A stretch of DNA of 64,000 nt from NCBI GenBank assembly GCA_963576475.1, contig OY754978.1, positions 13,619,718 to 13,683,717 on the forward strand, written 5' to 3'. The notes below the pieces were generated by a model. That model searched no databases. It was not told the DNA's origin and saw only the letters and a list, made by a program, of their open reading frames with translations. Shown here in pieces: positions 36,915 to 47,619 of the stretch. Both the position numbers and the translations under genes were made by a program. Positions within the stretch are counted from its first letter, which is position 1, and every line of letters starts with the position of its first letter. The DNA is from Molanna angustata (taxonomy: Eukaryota; Arthropoda; Insecta; Trichoptera; Molannidae).

Positions 36915-37740
36915 TCTCATGTGTTACATGCAACTAGTTAAGCCAAGATGCGTGTACGAAGGAAAATTTTGTATGGTGTAGTGGACTTTTTGCATGCTAA
37001 TAACACCAACTAGAGGCCTCGCAGCATATATGTTCCCATACATGGATTTACTCAGAATTCGGAGTAGAACATTTTATGTGAGTTTTGTGTGTGTGTCTGT
37101 GTGTGGGTGTGTCCGTCCCCCCCTTATAACTTTTGATCCGCTCAATTTACAGAGCCCGAATTTTCAGAATATATTAACAGTTATAGGCCTACAAAACTTT
37201 TATACTCAGAATTGTGAATTTTTGTTTCAGTCAGGGGTTATCAACTTTTGAATTTTTACTTTATTTTTCCATATATCTCAGAAACCATAAAAGATAGAAC
37301 GCTGAAAATTGGTATAAAGATAGACAAATACAAAATCTCAAATAAATTTTTTTTAAAAAATTCCAGGGTTTTTCAAACATTTTTTATTAAGAAAAATATT
37401 TTTTTATGATAAAATTATGAGTTTAACTGCCTATATTTCCATTTTTTTAAAAATATCGAAAAATGCCGAAACACCCCAACTAGATAATTTAATTTTATAT
37501 AAAATATATTAACATTGTATTAGCACATCTCAAATTTTTTTTAACAATTTGTATAAAAATTGAATTTAGTGACGACATCACTTCATACAATTTGTATGGT
37601 AGTCGCCTATACACAATATGTAAGAAGACTTAATAGTTTGATACTTAAATCTCCAAACATATATACATACAATCATACTGTTTTCATATTCTGTGTAGGA
37701 ACAGTTGGATCTCATATGTTACATGCAATATATATATTAT
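36915..37740 (-). mobile_element. dispersed repeat family G, copy C
   Basis: Reverse orientation. It has the CCAAGATGCGTGTACGAAGG end (36944-36963), a short GT tract (37088-37112), CTTTTGATCCGCTCAATTTA, the A+T-rich middle, a shortened RTE-tail fossil and CAGTTGGATCTCAT at the far end. The terminal hairpin is missing and replaced by an extra copy of the other end (CTCATGTGTTACATGCAACTAGTT at 36917-36940), so one end has been exchanged. Confidence 0.8.
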
Positions 37741-38221
37741 ATTCTCTCATAAATGTTAGTTTTGGATTCGTAGGCATCTTATTATTTTTCAATAGCAAAA
37801 ATCTTATTCGAGTTTAGGTTGTGAGGTAACACAAAAGACTCTTTGATCGCATTGAGCGTACCTCAGGGTTCTCCCGAGCTCCGCGAGGTTCAACAGAGGA
37901 AACTTCCTTGAAAAGGAAACTTAACAAAATACTTCGGAAGCTGGAGGTACAGGTGTCAAAATATAAAATGACACGGCGGCGACTGTTCAACATTTATAAT
38001 ACAATTAAATTGTTCCTACCTGCTCATTCATTTTGAAAATAATAGAAATGAAATGTTGTTAGATTTGAAAAATTAAATAAAAGGAGACGCTAACATAGTA
38101 ACTGGAATATTTACCTTAAGAAAAAAGGTCTTGTTTACACAGAGTTAATTGCGTCTTGTGATTGTAGACTTTCAACCATTTTTTTATCTTTTGAAGGGTC
38201 TTCCTTCTTCCTTATGGTTAT
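37741..38221. other. no recognisable feature
   Basis: Includes a G/C-richer patch at 37850-37985 of unknown origin. Confidence 0.3.
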
Positions 38222-38460
38222 TCATGTAGGGCAATAAATATAAAAGACAACCTTCTTGTGTATGCGGGGCAGAATTGGAAACACTCAACCACGTGTTCTT
38301 GAATGTCCGATGCACTACGAATATGACATGTATCCTAACTTAAAAGTCCCTCTACCAGTAAACATGTCACATCTCTTATGACTTAACTCTTTTCCTATTT
38401 ATTCCGCAATATCTAAATTTATCTTAATCAATTGTATTAATCTGTAAGAGAGAAAATTAA
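38222..38460 (+). pseudogene. LINE RNase H / C-terminal relic, copy 1
   Basis: Plus-strand frames read RQPSCVCGAELETLNHVF then, after a 1-2 base slip, ECPMHYEYDMYPNLKVPLPV and NMSHLL followed by a stop. The C.CG...ET..H.. ECP signature is the zinc-knuckle-like end of Jockey/I-type ORF2. A second, better copy lies 60 bp downstream. Confidence 0.65.
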
Positions 38461-38522
38461 TCTGTATTAATCTGTATAGAGAGACTCAGCCAAGACTAGC
38501 CAGAAAGCCGTGGTTCAGTGAA

Positions 38523-38849
38523 ATGATGTACGACAAACATACGACCAGTGTACTGTGTCGAATGCGCCTCGGACATTGTTCTACTGGTGAGCATTTGGCA
38601 AGGATTGGAGTTATTGAGTCGAATCTATGCGAGTGCGGAACAAACGACGAAACGCTGGATCATATATTTTTTGAATGTCCATTAAGAAACGCGTACCCAA
38701 ATTTTTATACAGATTTAATTAGAATAAAAACGCCAATGCCAGTGAATATAAGGTCGCTTTTGGCTTCCAATTCCAAAACCACATACAACTTGATTGTCAG
38801 ATTTATTAAAAATAACCTAATAAAGATCTTAAGTAAACAGTTTTCATAA
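38523..38849 (+). pseudogene. LINE RNase H / C-terminal relic, copy 2
   Basis: 108 open codons: RMRLGHCSTGEHLARIGVIE, then LCECGTNDETLDHIFFECPL, then PNFYTDLIRIKTPMPVNIRS, ending SKQFS. The ECGTNDETLDHIFFECP block is the hallmark tail of RNase H-bearing non-LTR elements. The 3' UTR continues to an A run at 38937-38950, after GATCGGGGATCGGGGTGG. It is 5'-truncated: only the last ~110 residues remain. Confidence 0.8.
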
Positions 38850-39517
38850 ACTTCACACACAAAACAGTTAACTTAATCATTTATACCTTTTTTGGCAAAT
38901 AACACCCGATCGGGGATCGGGGTGGATAGCCAGATTAAAAAAAAAAATCTGTAAGTCGTATTATTCACTAATACATATATATTTTATTTTTTCTTCCATT
39001 TGGCACAAATCACTCTTCTAAGGGTGGGTTGCCTAATACAAAAAAAAAGAGTGGTAGACTTTGAGCGTCCACTTTTTCCACATGGTCCCTCCAAAGCCAT
39101 ATTTTTTGTAACTTGCATCTAACTTCACTTAGTAAAATAGTACCTACCTACGATAAAAAATGTAGCACAATAATGTCTGGATGGTTGGAAGAAATTTTCT
39201 AATGGCAAAAAGTTCGCCAGTACGCAATACATTTGTATATATTATGTACAAAAAGAAAAATGTTCATAGTTTTTGATTACAACATTTTGTTTGTTAAAAC
39301 ATGTGGAAAATTAATAAAAAAATAGAAATTGCCACAAGGCGATTTCTTCCAAATACAAGATGGTCATATTTATGACGGTTTAAATACTAGTTTATTAATT
39401 TTTATTAAATATATTATTTCCTGTTTAGGCCGACCCAAAATGAACTATAGAGAAGGTATCATGTCCGTAATATAACAGAAGGGACTGAAGGGGCGAAATT
39501 TAATTTTATAGATTCTA
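38850..39517. other. 3' UTR and spacer
   Basis: 38850-38950 is the likely 3' UTR and A tail of the preceding LINE. 39050-39130 has a LINE-tail scrap ('ttccacatggtccctcca'). The rest is unassigned. Confidence 0.35.
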
Positions 39518-40282
39518 CACTGAAAAAAATGTCAATTTGGTGTAATCTTAAAATATCATGACGTAAGTATAAAATAGGTGCAGTCACCTAAAATAATGAA
39601 ATAATCATTTAAAATATTACGCTCTCATTGAAATGGAATCGAATTATTTGAGTAAATAACGAAGTATTATGATGCTCATCATCTTAAAAATTGATCACAT
39701 TAAATAATAGTTTCCTTTCTCAAATAATAACATTATGGAATATAAAATAGTCCACTGTCCTATAAATTTACGTGATAATCATAAATAAGATTATAATCAT
39801 AAAAAACAGTGACGAGTCACCGTATTTATAAAGATTTCACAGTTTATTATGAAGAAGTGTCACTGAAAATACGATGAAGTCTCCGAATTTAGTGTTATAA
39901 AATTATGTGAAACTTTTTAAGGTATGGAACATTCATTTATACTACAGTCATATTATTTTATGTGAAACATACTAAAATACGATAACAATCATTTTGTGTA
40001 AGAGGAATCATATCATTTTGTGTGCTTCCTACAAAAATATGATGACAGCGCACCATACAATATTCTCATTTGCTCACCGTTCATTCAATCAGTCATTCAT
40101 TTGTTCGGCATGGAGCAGGGTGGTTGTCGACTCGGTCTCGCAGTCTCGCTACAAAACTTCAGTGACGGACAGACACAGGCCAGAAAGTTGAGATTGTGTT
40201 TTATTTTTGAAATTTATTTTAAAAAAATATTAAAATAACATGATTCTAGAGTTTTTGTGTTTACAGAGTGGAAATCCATTTT

Positions 40283-40457
40283 TAATGAATAAATAAATAA
40301 CTTTGTATTTTTCCACAATATTTTTTATATTAAAGACCGAACGTTTTCGCCAAGGTGACTTGGCATTTTCAAGGTTCAAACGAAACTTTCGTAAACGAAA
40401 CAAAAAACGAAAGTGATAAAAAATATTGTGAAAAATACAAAGTTATTTATTTATTCA
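40283..40457. mobile_element. nested terminal-repeat palindrome of a third PLE family
   Basis: The arms AATAAATAAATAACTTTGTA TTTTTCCACAATATTTTTTA (40286-40326) and their reverse complement (about 40417-40457) enclose GACCGAACGTTTTCGCC, AAGGTGACTTGGCATTTTCAAGG. The latter, in reverse, reads CCTTGAAAATGCCAAG ... CTTGGCGAAAACG, the same hammerhead-like layout as PLE2. Confidence 0.6.
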
Positions 40458-40458
40458 A

Positions 40459-40642
40459 TTAAAATAACAAAATAACTTTGTTTATTTCCACTTACTTATT
40501 TTTATTCCACAACTTGTTTCAAGAACAACCGTTCTCTTTTTCAGTTTAAACCCACCTGAAGAAGAGAACGGTAGTTCTTGAAACTAGTTGTGGAATAAAA
40601 ATAAATAAGTGGAAATAAACAAAGTTATATTGTTATTTTAAT
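40459..40642. mobile_element. nested PLE1 terminal repeats, inverted pair
   Basis: The left arm (AAAATAACAAAATAACTTTG ... CTTTTTCAG) and the right arm (CCCACCTGAAGAAGAGAACG ... TATTGTTATTTTAATA) are the terminal repeats of the PLE at 11740-14697, joined nearly head to head with no coding region. The right arm keeps a complete hammerhead motif (40552-40593); the left has substitutions in it. Confidence 0.85.
40552..40593 (+). ncRNA. hammerhead ribozyme motif, solo PLE1 end
   Basis: Same 42-base motif as 14599-14640: CCAC, CTGAAGA, hairpin with GGTA loop, GAA, ACTAGT, T, GTGG. The core bases and stems are unchanged even though no PLE gene is present here. Confidence 0.78.
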
Positions 40643-40664
40643 ATTTTTTATATTAAGACGTCAC

Positions 40665-41000
40665 TGGATATATGAGGAAGTCATCGAAAAATGGTAGGAA
40701 CAATTAAAGAACGTCACTGTAGATAATAGAACGTCACCGAAAAATAGTAGGAAACATAATAAGACATCACAAGAGATATGAGGAAGTCATCTATAATAAT
40801 AGGACGTCACTGTAGATAAGAAAACGTCATCGAAAAATAGTAGGAAATATAATAAGACATCACAAGAAATATGAGGAAGTCATCTATAGTAATAGGAAGT
40901 CGCTGCAGATAAGAGAACGTCACCGAAAAATAGTAGGAAATATAATAAGACGTCATAGGAGATATGATGAAAGCAAACATAAATAGTAGGAAACATAATC
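40665..41000 (+). repeat. ~115-bp imperfect tandem repeats rich in CGTCA
   Basis: Units repeat the order 'acgtcac/atc', 'gaaaaatagtaggaaayata', 'ataagacatcacaagara', 'tatgaggaagtcatcta', 'tagtaatagga'. About three units are visible. They are internal to the candidate DNA transposon. Confidence 0.75.
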
Positions 41001-41177
41001 ATATAATGTATTCTCGTCCTACTAAAGTCAGTGACACGTCATCTTATATGCCTTTATCATCATAAATCGTATTATCATCTTAATTTTGATGATATCACTA
41101 TGCTCCGTACTAATAGTGAATTCACCATACTTTAAGCTGAATTCACGTTATTTATGAATATCAATTTTCTCAGTGTA

Positions 41178-42404
41178 CCTATCAATTTTTCTTTTTTTTT
41201 AAATAAAATAAAACATTCAAATTAAATATTTCTGAACATAATAGTGGTAAATAATTAATTATTCAGAGCTATATTATACATAAATAAATATGATCTCGCT
41301 CGTTACACACATTACACATACCTGATATGTAAAAAAAATATACCCAATTTACTCCAATCAAAGATAAGAAATATTATTTTTATAAACCTTTTTAAAATTA
41401 ATTTCCAATACAAAGAAAGACCTTGACTTCGATTCCACAATAATTTGATTTAAGGCAAAAAATGCTTCGATATTCAAGTATCTTAAGAAACAAACATCCT
41501 TTAAACCCTAAAAAGTATCACGAGTTTGTTATTTCTGATATTTTCAATCAAAAATTTTCAATCAAAAATATTTCGCATAATGTTAAAAGAGTTCTCAAAA
41601 CCGATAGGTTAACAATATCTTCAAGTTCTTTAATATCCCATTTTAGTAATAAAGGATATTTATAAAATAAATTAAATATTAAAATAATATTATGACCTCG
41701 TTTTGAAAAATGTTGAATAGATTTGTGACTACGAAGAAATTCACGTTCAAATAATTCAACAAATGTTACGTACATACTTACTTTGTCCAATGATAATTTT
41801 TATTCTATGGAATGCTCTCAATATGGATATTGTTCTGAAGGAAATTTTCGTAATAAAAACAAATTTATCCAAAAATTGAACATACCTAACCTACATATTT
41901 GAAAGTGGACCTCTTATGAAACACGGGTTACTTCCTCTTTCAGAAATATTTTGTCTTGTATTTAACACATTTAGCTTTTATTCTATTGACATGGCAGCTA
42001 AAGAATGCAATTTTGCGATTCTCCATGTGAAAAAAACATCCAAAATGAAAAGATAATGAAGTATTAATGCTCGTATAGTAGGTACCTACACTAGTAAAAT
42101 AGCAAACAGGTATCGAATCAGGGATCAGGGTTCAACAGGTTTCATTCACTCATTACAGAAGCATTTGCTATTTTTATTTAATCCCTTTATTTAACTTCAA
42201 ATGTCTGCCTGTACCGTAATTTTACAATCAATTTTTAACATCCCGAATTTGTGTGTTCCCTATGACAATGCACGTTATAACTGTTTTCTGCTTGATTCAT
42301 TTGGGAAAATTGAACAATTTTGTATTTCATACAAAGTTACTGATAACGCTATACTTAAATCAGAAGTATTTTAATGTTTAAACCTGAAGAAAACTTTGAA
42401 AAGT
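41178..42404. other. no recognisable feature
   Basis: Short opposing frames at 41462-41790 overlap and show no motif. Confidence 0.35.
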
Positions 42405-43025
42405 ATATCCATTATCCCACTGTCGATTTGTTCAAGAGAATTTTTTTCTCTTAACACATCGACAAAGTGTCAAGCCAAGATACGCGAGATTTGTATGCTG
42501 GATCTATATTTTTCACGGTTTTTTCCAAATTTGAAGTAAAAAAAAACACCAACTTAGGCTACGCAGCAATTCGGAATTCGGAGTAAAACATTTAGTGTGT
42601 CTGTGTGTCGTCGTCCCTTATAACTTTTGATCCGCTCAATTTACAAAGCCTAAAATTTCAGAATATACAGACAGTTATAAGCCGACAAAATTTTTATACC
42701 CAGAACTTTAAATTTCTGTTTTAATCAGGGCTTATCAATTTTTACTTTATTTTTCAATTATCAATTATCATATTATATCAATTTATCTCAAAAATCATAT
42801 AAGCTAGAAGAACCCTGAAAATTGGTGTAAATATAGACAAATATAAAATCTAAAAATTTATTTTTTCAAAAAATTACAGAGTTTCTCAAACATTTTTTAA
42901 TCAGAAATACATTTTTTTATGATGAATTTGTGTGTTGAACTGCCTCTATTTCCAAAGTTTTTAAAGATATCGAAAAAAGTTGAAACACCCCAACTAGATA
43001 AAATTGCTATAAAAAATATTAACAT
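42405..43025 (-). mobile_element. dispersed repeat family G, copy D, truncated
   Basis: It begins with the terminal hairpin (CCCACTGTCGATTTGTTCAA, GAATTTTTTTCTC, ACACATCGACA), then CAAGCCAAGATACGCGAG, a very short GTGTGTCTGTGTGTCG tract (42595-42610), CTTTTGATCCGCTCAATTTA and the A+T-rich middle. It stops near 43025, where repeat family F begins, so the RTE-tail half is lost. Confidence 0.8.
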
Positions 43026-43044
43026 TGCAGTAGTACACATCTAT

Positions 43045-43357
43045 CACAAATCAAATTCCATTTTGATATGCGTGTTTATATTGTTATATCTTGGAATAAT
43101 ATGACGAAACCTCTACAAATGATTATATTCTCGATAGTTGTGCATTGTAGGAGCGAAAAGTTGTCAAGAAATTTTCTCTTTTATAATATTTTCAACGGTG
43201 TTCGCTTGGGTATTCGTATGATGAAATTATTCGTTATATTTTCCATATTCCTATTTTGGAATGTGATAAACAAGAAAATATTAACAACGACAAATGTCAA
43301 AATTATAATGGCAGATGGCGGATGGCGGCTATGCGCATGCGCGAATGCTAAATTATA
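43045..43357 (+). repeat. dispersed repeat family F, copy 2, first half
   Basis: GTTTATATTGTTATATCTTG, ATTATATTCTCGATAGTTGT, CGGTGTTCGCTTGGGTATTC and ATTTTCCATATTCCTATTTT match 3298-3540 in order. It ends with ATGGCGGATGGCGGCTATGC followed by GCATGCGCGAATGC. The second half continues at 43800 after an insertion. Confidence 0.75.
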
Positions 43358-43799
43358 ACGTTTATTTATTTATTTATTCATTGATTAACAATTAAGTTAC
43401 ATAACACATTAACATTATAGTGTCCCCCGTTAGGTAGGCGAGTACCTACCCGTGTTGGGGGTCTATATTACATTATAATTTACAATATTTTATCATGTTA
43501 CACTACATTATATTATATTCCAACATACTACATATACTGCATAACACCATATTACATCCGACCATATTACATTATATCACACCATATACATCATATTCCA
43601 AAACATTATACTTATTATATTATACACTTTCACATAACATTATATTATATTACATTACTTCATATACACATATATACTTATTTTTTTTTCTCTTTTCAAC
43701 ATCATATATTACTGTAGGACTCCCATAAACATCATCAATGCAAAATCAAAATCACAAAATCAAAATCAAAGAGAAATCAAAAAAAAAATCAAAAAAATT
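43358..43799. mobile_element. insertion splitting repeat F: LINE-3'-like block and decayed ATTACA-type repeats
   Basis: 43358-43380 is TTTATTTATTTATT (reverse of a TAAA tail), followed by GTTACATAACACATTAACAT and TAGTGTCCCCCGTTAGGTAG (shared with 50151-50207 and 50794-50830). 43468-43700 is a low-complexity ATTATATTACA-like tract, then an AAATCAAA repeat (43740-43797). Repeat F continues on both sides, so this block inserted into it. Confidence 0.6.
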
Positions 43800-43985
43800 A
43801 ATGTTGTCGGATTATTTTTTTGTTGTACGCATGTTGCAACTACACAGTCGTTATACAGCGTTTATTAGTAAGATTTTCAAATAATCGCTGCACGGGCTTT
43901 ACACAATGTGTAACTAAAACACTGATCGACGGGTGTGCAGTAGATTTTTATTAGTAAAACTGTTAATGTATTATGTCGTGCGTGC
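43800..43985 (+). repeat. dispersed repeat family F, copy 2, second half
   Basis: TGTTGTCGGATTATTTTTTT, CAGTCGTTATACAGCGTTTA, CGCTGCACGGGCTTTACACA and GTGTGCAGTAGATTTTTATT match 3628-3790. Confidence 0.75.
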
Positions 43986-44281
43986 TCTATCTTAGTTATA
44001 TTGTACGAATTCACTGTCAAACTGTAAAATTTTTGTAGAGCGTTTTGTTTATTTATTTATTTATTTATTTATATTCGGGAAACAAACAGCTTAATACAAT
44101 ATAAGGGATTAACAATAAAATAATAACAACTATGCCAATAACATGTTTCCACAAGTATACAGATAAAATTATATTATGTAAGAAGTAGGAAGTAAATATT
44201 ATTGAGTTAGGAGGGAGTTAAGAGGGAATAGGGAGGGAAGAGGGGGAGTACAGAAGGAGAGGGATATGTTTATATGAATAA
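43986..44281 (-). other. 3' UTR and TAAA tail of the LINE at 44282
   Basis: TTTATTTATTTATTTATTTA at 44049-44070 is the reverse of a (TAAA)n tail, marking the LINE's 3' end. 44075-44281 is its 3' UTR on the minus strand. 43986-44048 is flanking DNA. Confidence 0.6.
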
Positions 44282-46399
44282 TTATTGTAAGAGAAGTTTT
44301 GATTTGATATTAGTTATTGAGGAGTTGAATACGTCAAATTCGTTTAAGTGCTCATTGAAGAAGTGTGATGCTCGATATATGAATGCATGCTGTTTAGCGC
44401 TTGTGTTACAGTGAGGCAGGTGTAATAAGTGGTGGGATCGGGTAGCTCGGGTGGGAACTCGAAGAGCTAATCGTTCAAGCAGTTCCGGGCAATCCACGAT
44501 GGAGTTGGCGATTTTATACAAGTAGACGGCGTCGGAAATATTTCTGCGGTTTTCCAATGTGCTAAGTTTAAAGAACTCAGCAGAATCAGAGTAGCTAAGA
44601 TGAGTTCGGAAGGAACGAAAATCGAGGTACTTTAGGAATCTATTCTGAATTTTTTCTATTCTATGTATGTAGGTAGAGTACCTAGGATTCCAGACTTGTG
44701 AAGAATATTCTAGAATGCTGCGCACATATGTAAAGTATAATGTTTTTAATGTAAATATATTGTTAAAATGCTTGCATGTACGGAGGATAAAGCCGAGGAT
44801 CCTAGACGCTTTGGATACAATGTAATCAATGTGCTTGTCAAATAATAGTTTTGAGTCAAGGATGATACCAAGGTCTTTAGTTTCTTTTACGTTACGTAGT
44901 GCTTGATTATTTAAACTATAGTTGAAGTTTATTATGTTCTTGTTCCGGGTGAATTTTAGGCAGTGGCATTTGGTAGGGTTAATTTGTAGGTTGTGTTGTT
45001 TGCAATATAGGTCGAGACGATTAAGGTCAGTTTGAATCTTTTCACAATCCTCAATACATTTGACTGGGCAATAAATCTTCATGTCGTCTGCGAAAAGCGA
45101 GACTTTAGCAAAAGTAAAACAATTAGAGATATCTTTGATATAGATATTAAACAGAAGTGGTCCCAGCAAGGAACCTTGAGGAACCCCCGAAGTGACCCGG
45201 ATCCAATTAGATTTAAAACCACTAGCAACAACAGCTTGGCTGCGGTTTGATATATATGAAGAAATCCATCTCAATAAATCGCCGTGGATACCAATTTGCT
45301 GAAGTTTGAGAATGAGCGTGGAGTGTATTACTTTGTCGAATGCCTTACTATAGTCCGTGTAGATTACGTCAACCTGAATTCTTTGGTCCATGTTGTCATG
45401 AAGATATTCCACAAAAGAAATGAGGTTAGAGGTTGTCGATCGGTTTTTTATAAATCCATGTTGGCTCGAGTTTAGAGCTGGTCTTAGAGCAGTGATTATT
45501 TGGTCGTATATAATTTTTTCAAGAATTTTACTAAAAATACATAGTTTAGAAATAGGTCGATAGTTTTCAACATCTGATTTATTGCCCTTTTTGAATATAG
45601 GACTTACGTGGGCTTGTTTCCAAATACTAGGCATATTACCCTCAGTTAAGGAGCGATGAAATAAGATAGTTAATGGAAAAGACAAGTGATATGCACATTT
45701 ATGTATAAGGACAGAAGAAATGCGATCTGGACCAGCTCCTTTCGTTATATCAAGTTTTTCAATATATTTGAGGATAAGATTTTGATGTTTTTCAATATTA
45801 TTAACACTAGGGTTACTATCATGAAATTTTTTGGGAATATTTGGATGCACTGATGAATTAGTATCAAATACCGAGCTAAAATATTTAGAGAAGAGATTGG
45901 AAATATCGGGACCATTTTCAGCTTTTTCTTCATTGAAGAACATTGTATTCGGGAGTTCATGTGAATCATTGTTAGCTTCGACGTATTTCCATAAGGTTTT
46001 GGGATTGAAGGAGATACCGTTTTCAATAGATCTTAGGTAGGAAGAACGAAGTTGACGAATCAGATTTTTAAAACGGGTTCGGAGTAAACAGAATGTGTCA
46101 TAGTCTAGGGGATTCTTGAAGGTTTTAAATTTTCTATGAAACTTGTGCTTCTCTTTGACTAGTTTAATAAGTGCTGTGCTATACCAAGGAGGATATTTAG
46201 TGTTCCATGTTAGTTTTCTAGGGATATAAGTTTCAATTAGGTCATATAAAATCGAATAGAATCTGTCAAGACTCATGTCAAGGTCGCCAGTTGAGAGTAA
46301 ATTATGCCAGTTAATCTGTTGAAGAGAATAGTTAATTGAATCGTAATCTCCACGGTGAAAAAGAGATATCCATCTTTGTTCCGCGTGCAATACAGGCAA
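44282..46399 (-). CDS. Jockey/CR1-group LINE ORF2, intact reverse transcriptase, 5'-truncated
   Basis: 705 open codons on the minus strand. Residues ~1-200 are the linker after the endonuclease. RT motifs follow: GAGPDRISS at about 221, NYRPISKL at about 279, QHGFIKNRSTTSNL at about 314, motif A TDYSKAFDKV at 348, GVPQGSLLGP at 405 and catalytic FADD at 436-439. The thumb and C-terminal tail follow, with IEKIQNRFLKYLDFR, RVPTRATRS and HFFNEH. The frame stays open upstream of the listed Met through the endonuclease C-terminus (next entry), so Met is not a true start. There is no stop or frameshift in the RT, so the copy is young. The polymerase would act by target-primed reverse transcription. 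Confidence 0.92.
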   Translation of the reverse strand: MPVLHAEQRWISLFHRGDYDSINYSLQQINWHNLLSTGDLDMSLDRFYSILYDLIETYIPRKLTWNTKYPPWYSTALIKLVKEKHKFHRKFKTFKNPLDYDTFCLLRTRFKNLIRQLRSSYLRSIENGISFNPKTLWKYVEANNDSHELPNTMFFNEEKAENGPDISNLFSKYFSSVFDTNSSVHPNIPKKFHDSNPSVNNIEKHQNLILKYIEKLDITKGAGPDRISSVLIHKCAYHLSFPLTILFHRSLTEGNMPSIWKQAHVSPIFKKGNKSDVENYRPISKLCIFSKILEKIIYDQIITALRPALNSSQHGFIKNRSTTSNLISFVEYLHDNMDQRIQVDVIYTDYSKAFDKVIHSTLILKLQQIGIHGDLLRWISSYISNRSQAVVASGFKSNWIRVTSGVPQGSLLGPLLFNIYIKDISNCFTFAKVSLFADDMKIYCPVKCIEDCEKIQTDLNRLDLYCKQHNLQINPTKCHCLKFTRNKNIINFNYSLNNQALRNVKETKDLGIILDSKLLFDKHIDYIVSKASRILGFILRTCKHFNNIFTLKTLYFTYVRSILEYSSQVWNPRYSTYIHRIEKIQNRFLKYLDFRSFRTHLSYSDSAEFFKLSTLENRRNISDAVYLYKIANSIVDCPELLERLALRVPTRATRSHHLLHLPHCNTSAKQHAFIYRASHFFNEHLNEFDVFNSSITNIKSKLLLQ

Positions 46400-46640
46400 A
46401 TTGAAAAATGATATGTCAATAGAAAGAGAGGGATGGTGCGCATCTTCTTCAATTAGGAGATCATCAGATGTCGAGACACATACATGATCGTTGCATAATA
46501 TTAGGTCAAGGAACCTGCCACTGGCGTTGGGAATACTATTAAATTGGTGTAACCCAGAAAAATTAATACAGTCGATAAATGAGAGACTCGTTGATGTTGG
46601 GTGGTTTGTAACGGAGCAGAGAGTATTGTTTATGGTCGTG
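46400..46640 (-). pseudogene. endonuclease C-terminal remnant of the same LINE
   Basis: In frame with the RT, the minus strand reads TLCSVTNHPTSTSLSFIDCI, then ASGRFLDLILCNDHVCVSTS and EEDAHHPSLSIDISF. GRFLDLIL and the HHPSL segment match the end of an APE-type endonuclease (the DLI/L and D/HH-SL catalytic neighbourhood). The element begins abruptly near 46640, so it is 5'-truncated inside the endonuclease, as is usual for LINE insertions. Confidence 0.75.
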
Positions 46641-47619
46641 GTCGAGTATTGTTTATAACGTGTCTATATATAAAATGTCATTGGTATACACGATGTTTTT
46701 ATATCATAGATTAGGTCAAATGACTGATCAAACTTAAAAAATAATGAATAACAATCAAATTCAGATCTCTGAATGATACCTATGTAGTATATGGGCTTGT
46801 ACTAGTATCTTTACTAGCGTTGCAAACCTATGTGGGTTTTAGTTTTCTCCACATATGACTGCCGGTAATACAAAAAATTATATTTTTTTTCAAACGTATC
46901 TCGAATTAATGACATAGACCCAAAAAAATTTCCAACAGCGAAACGTTTGAATAATTATTCATTTGTTTGGAATATTAGTTACTTGCGCCGATTCATCCAA
47001 CCCCCAAGAGCCTAGCGCAATTTTGAATCTTTATATCAACAGTCGCGTCTTCATTTGATCCTGTAAAATATCTCTTTGTATTCCCAGTTGGACTGTTTCA
47101 ATATATTGTTGAGTGTTCCGCTTAGAGTAGGCAGAGCTATTCAGATAAACATTTCAACTAAATGAAACAGTTCCAGTTCCAGGTGCTGGGGGGGAGGGCG
47201 TTAACAAATCATTTACAGGAATAATGGGGATGTTTTCTCCCTTTTCTTGCAACACACAGTTATTCACTCTTTCCTTGCCGAACGTTCCCTTTTTCTCCGT
47301 TATTTACATTCAAGCAAACTTTTCGGTTTGTATCTAATTTCCATAATATAAAACAAAACACCAAAAATAGCGGATTTGAGTTCCGATTGATTTAGCCGTC
47401 TTTATTTATTCCGATTGATTCGCCGTTTATATTCGTCCCTACTGATTAAGAAACGTTCGCTTCGAAACCAGTCGTATAAAATTCCTCATTTGTGCTTTGC
47501 ACCAAATAAATAATACGAGATAGTGGTAGATGGTTGTAGACGATAAACCGATAATAGAACACGTTACAACTTACAACTTGTAATGATCTGTATAAAGATG
47601 TCAAAGAACAGACTAATAA
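46641..47619. other. no recognisable feature
   Basis: Spacer without domain motifs. The minus-strand frame at 47446-47721 overlaps the next relic and is a shadow. Confidence 0.35.

Larger units (their letters stand above)
39518..41175. mobile_element. candidate DNA transposon (non-autonomous), CACTGARAAAA ends
   Basis: The left end CACTGAAAAAAATGTCAATT and the right end, whose reverse complement is CACTGAGAAAATTGATATTC, are inverted. Both are flanked by TA (39516-39517 and 41176-41177). The interior is non-coding. It is studded with CGTCAC/GTCATC/TGACGT-type motifs, including a loose ~115-bp tandem array (40665-41000). PLE terminal fragments are nested at 40283-40642. The terminal bases fit a CACTG-starting DNA element with TA target duplication; the superfamily is not certain. 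No transposase is present. Confidence 0.6.

Noticed and set aside
40665..41000. CRISPR-like array
   Set aside because: The repeats are imperfect, the units are not separated by unique spacers of fixed length, and the context is eukaryotic; it is an ordinary tandem repeat within a transposon.
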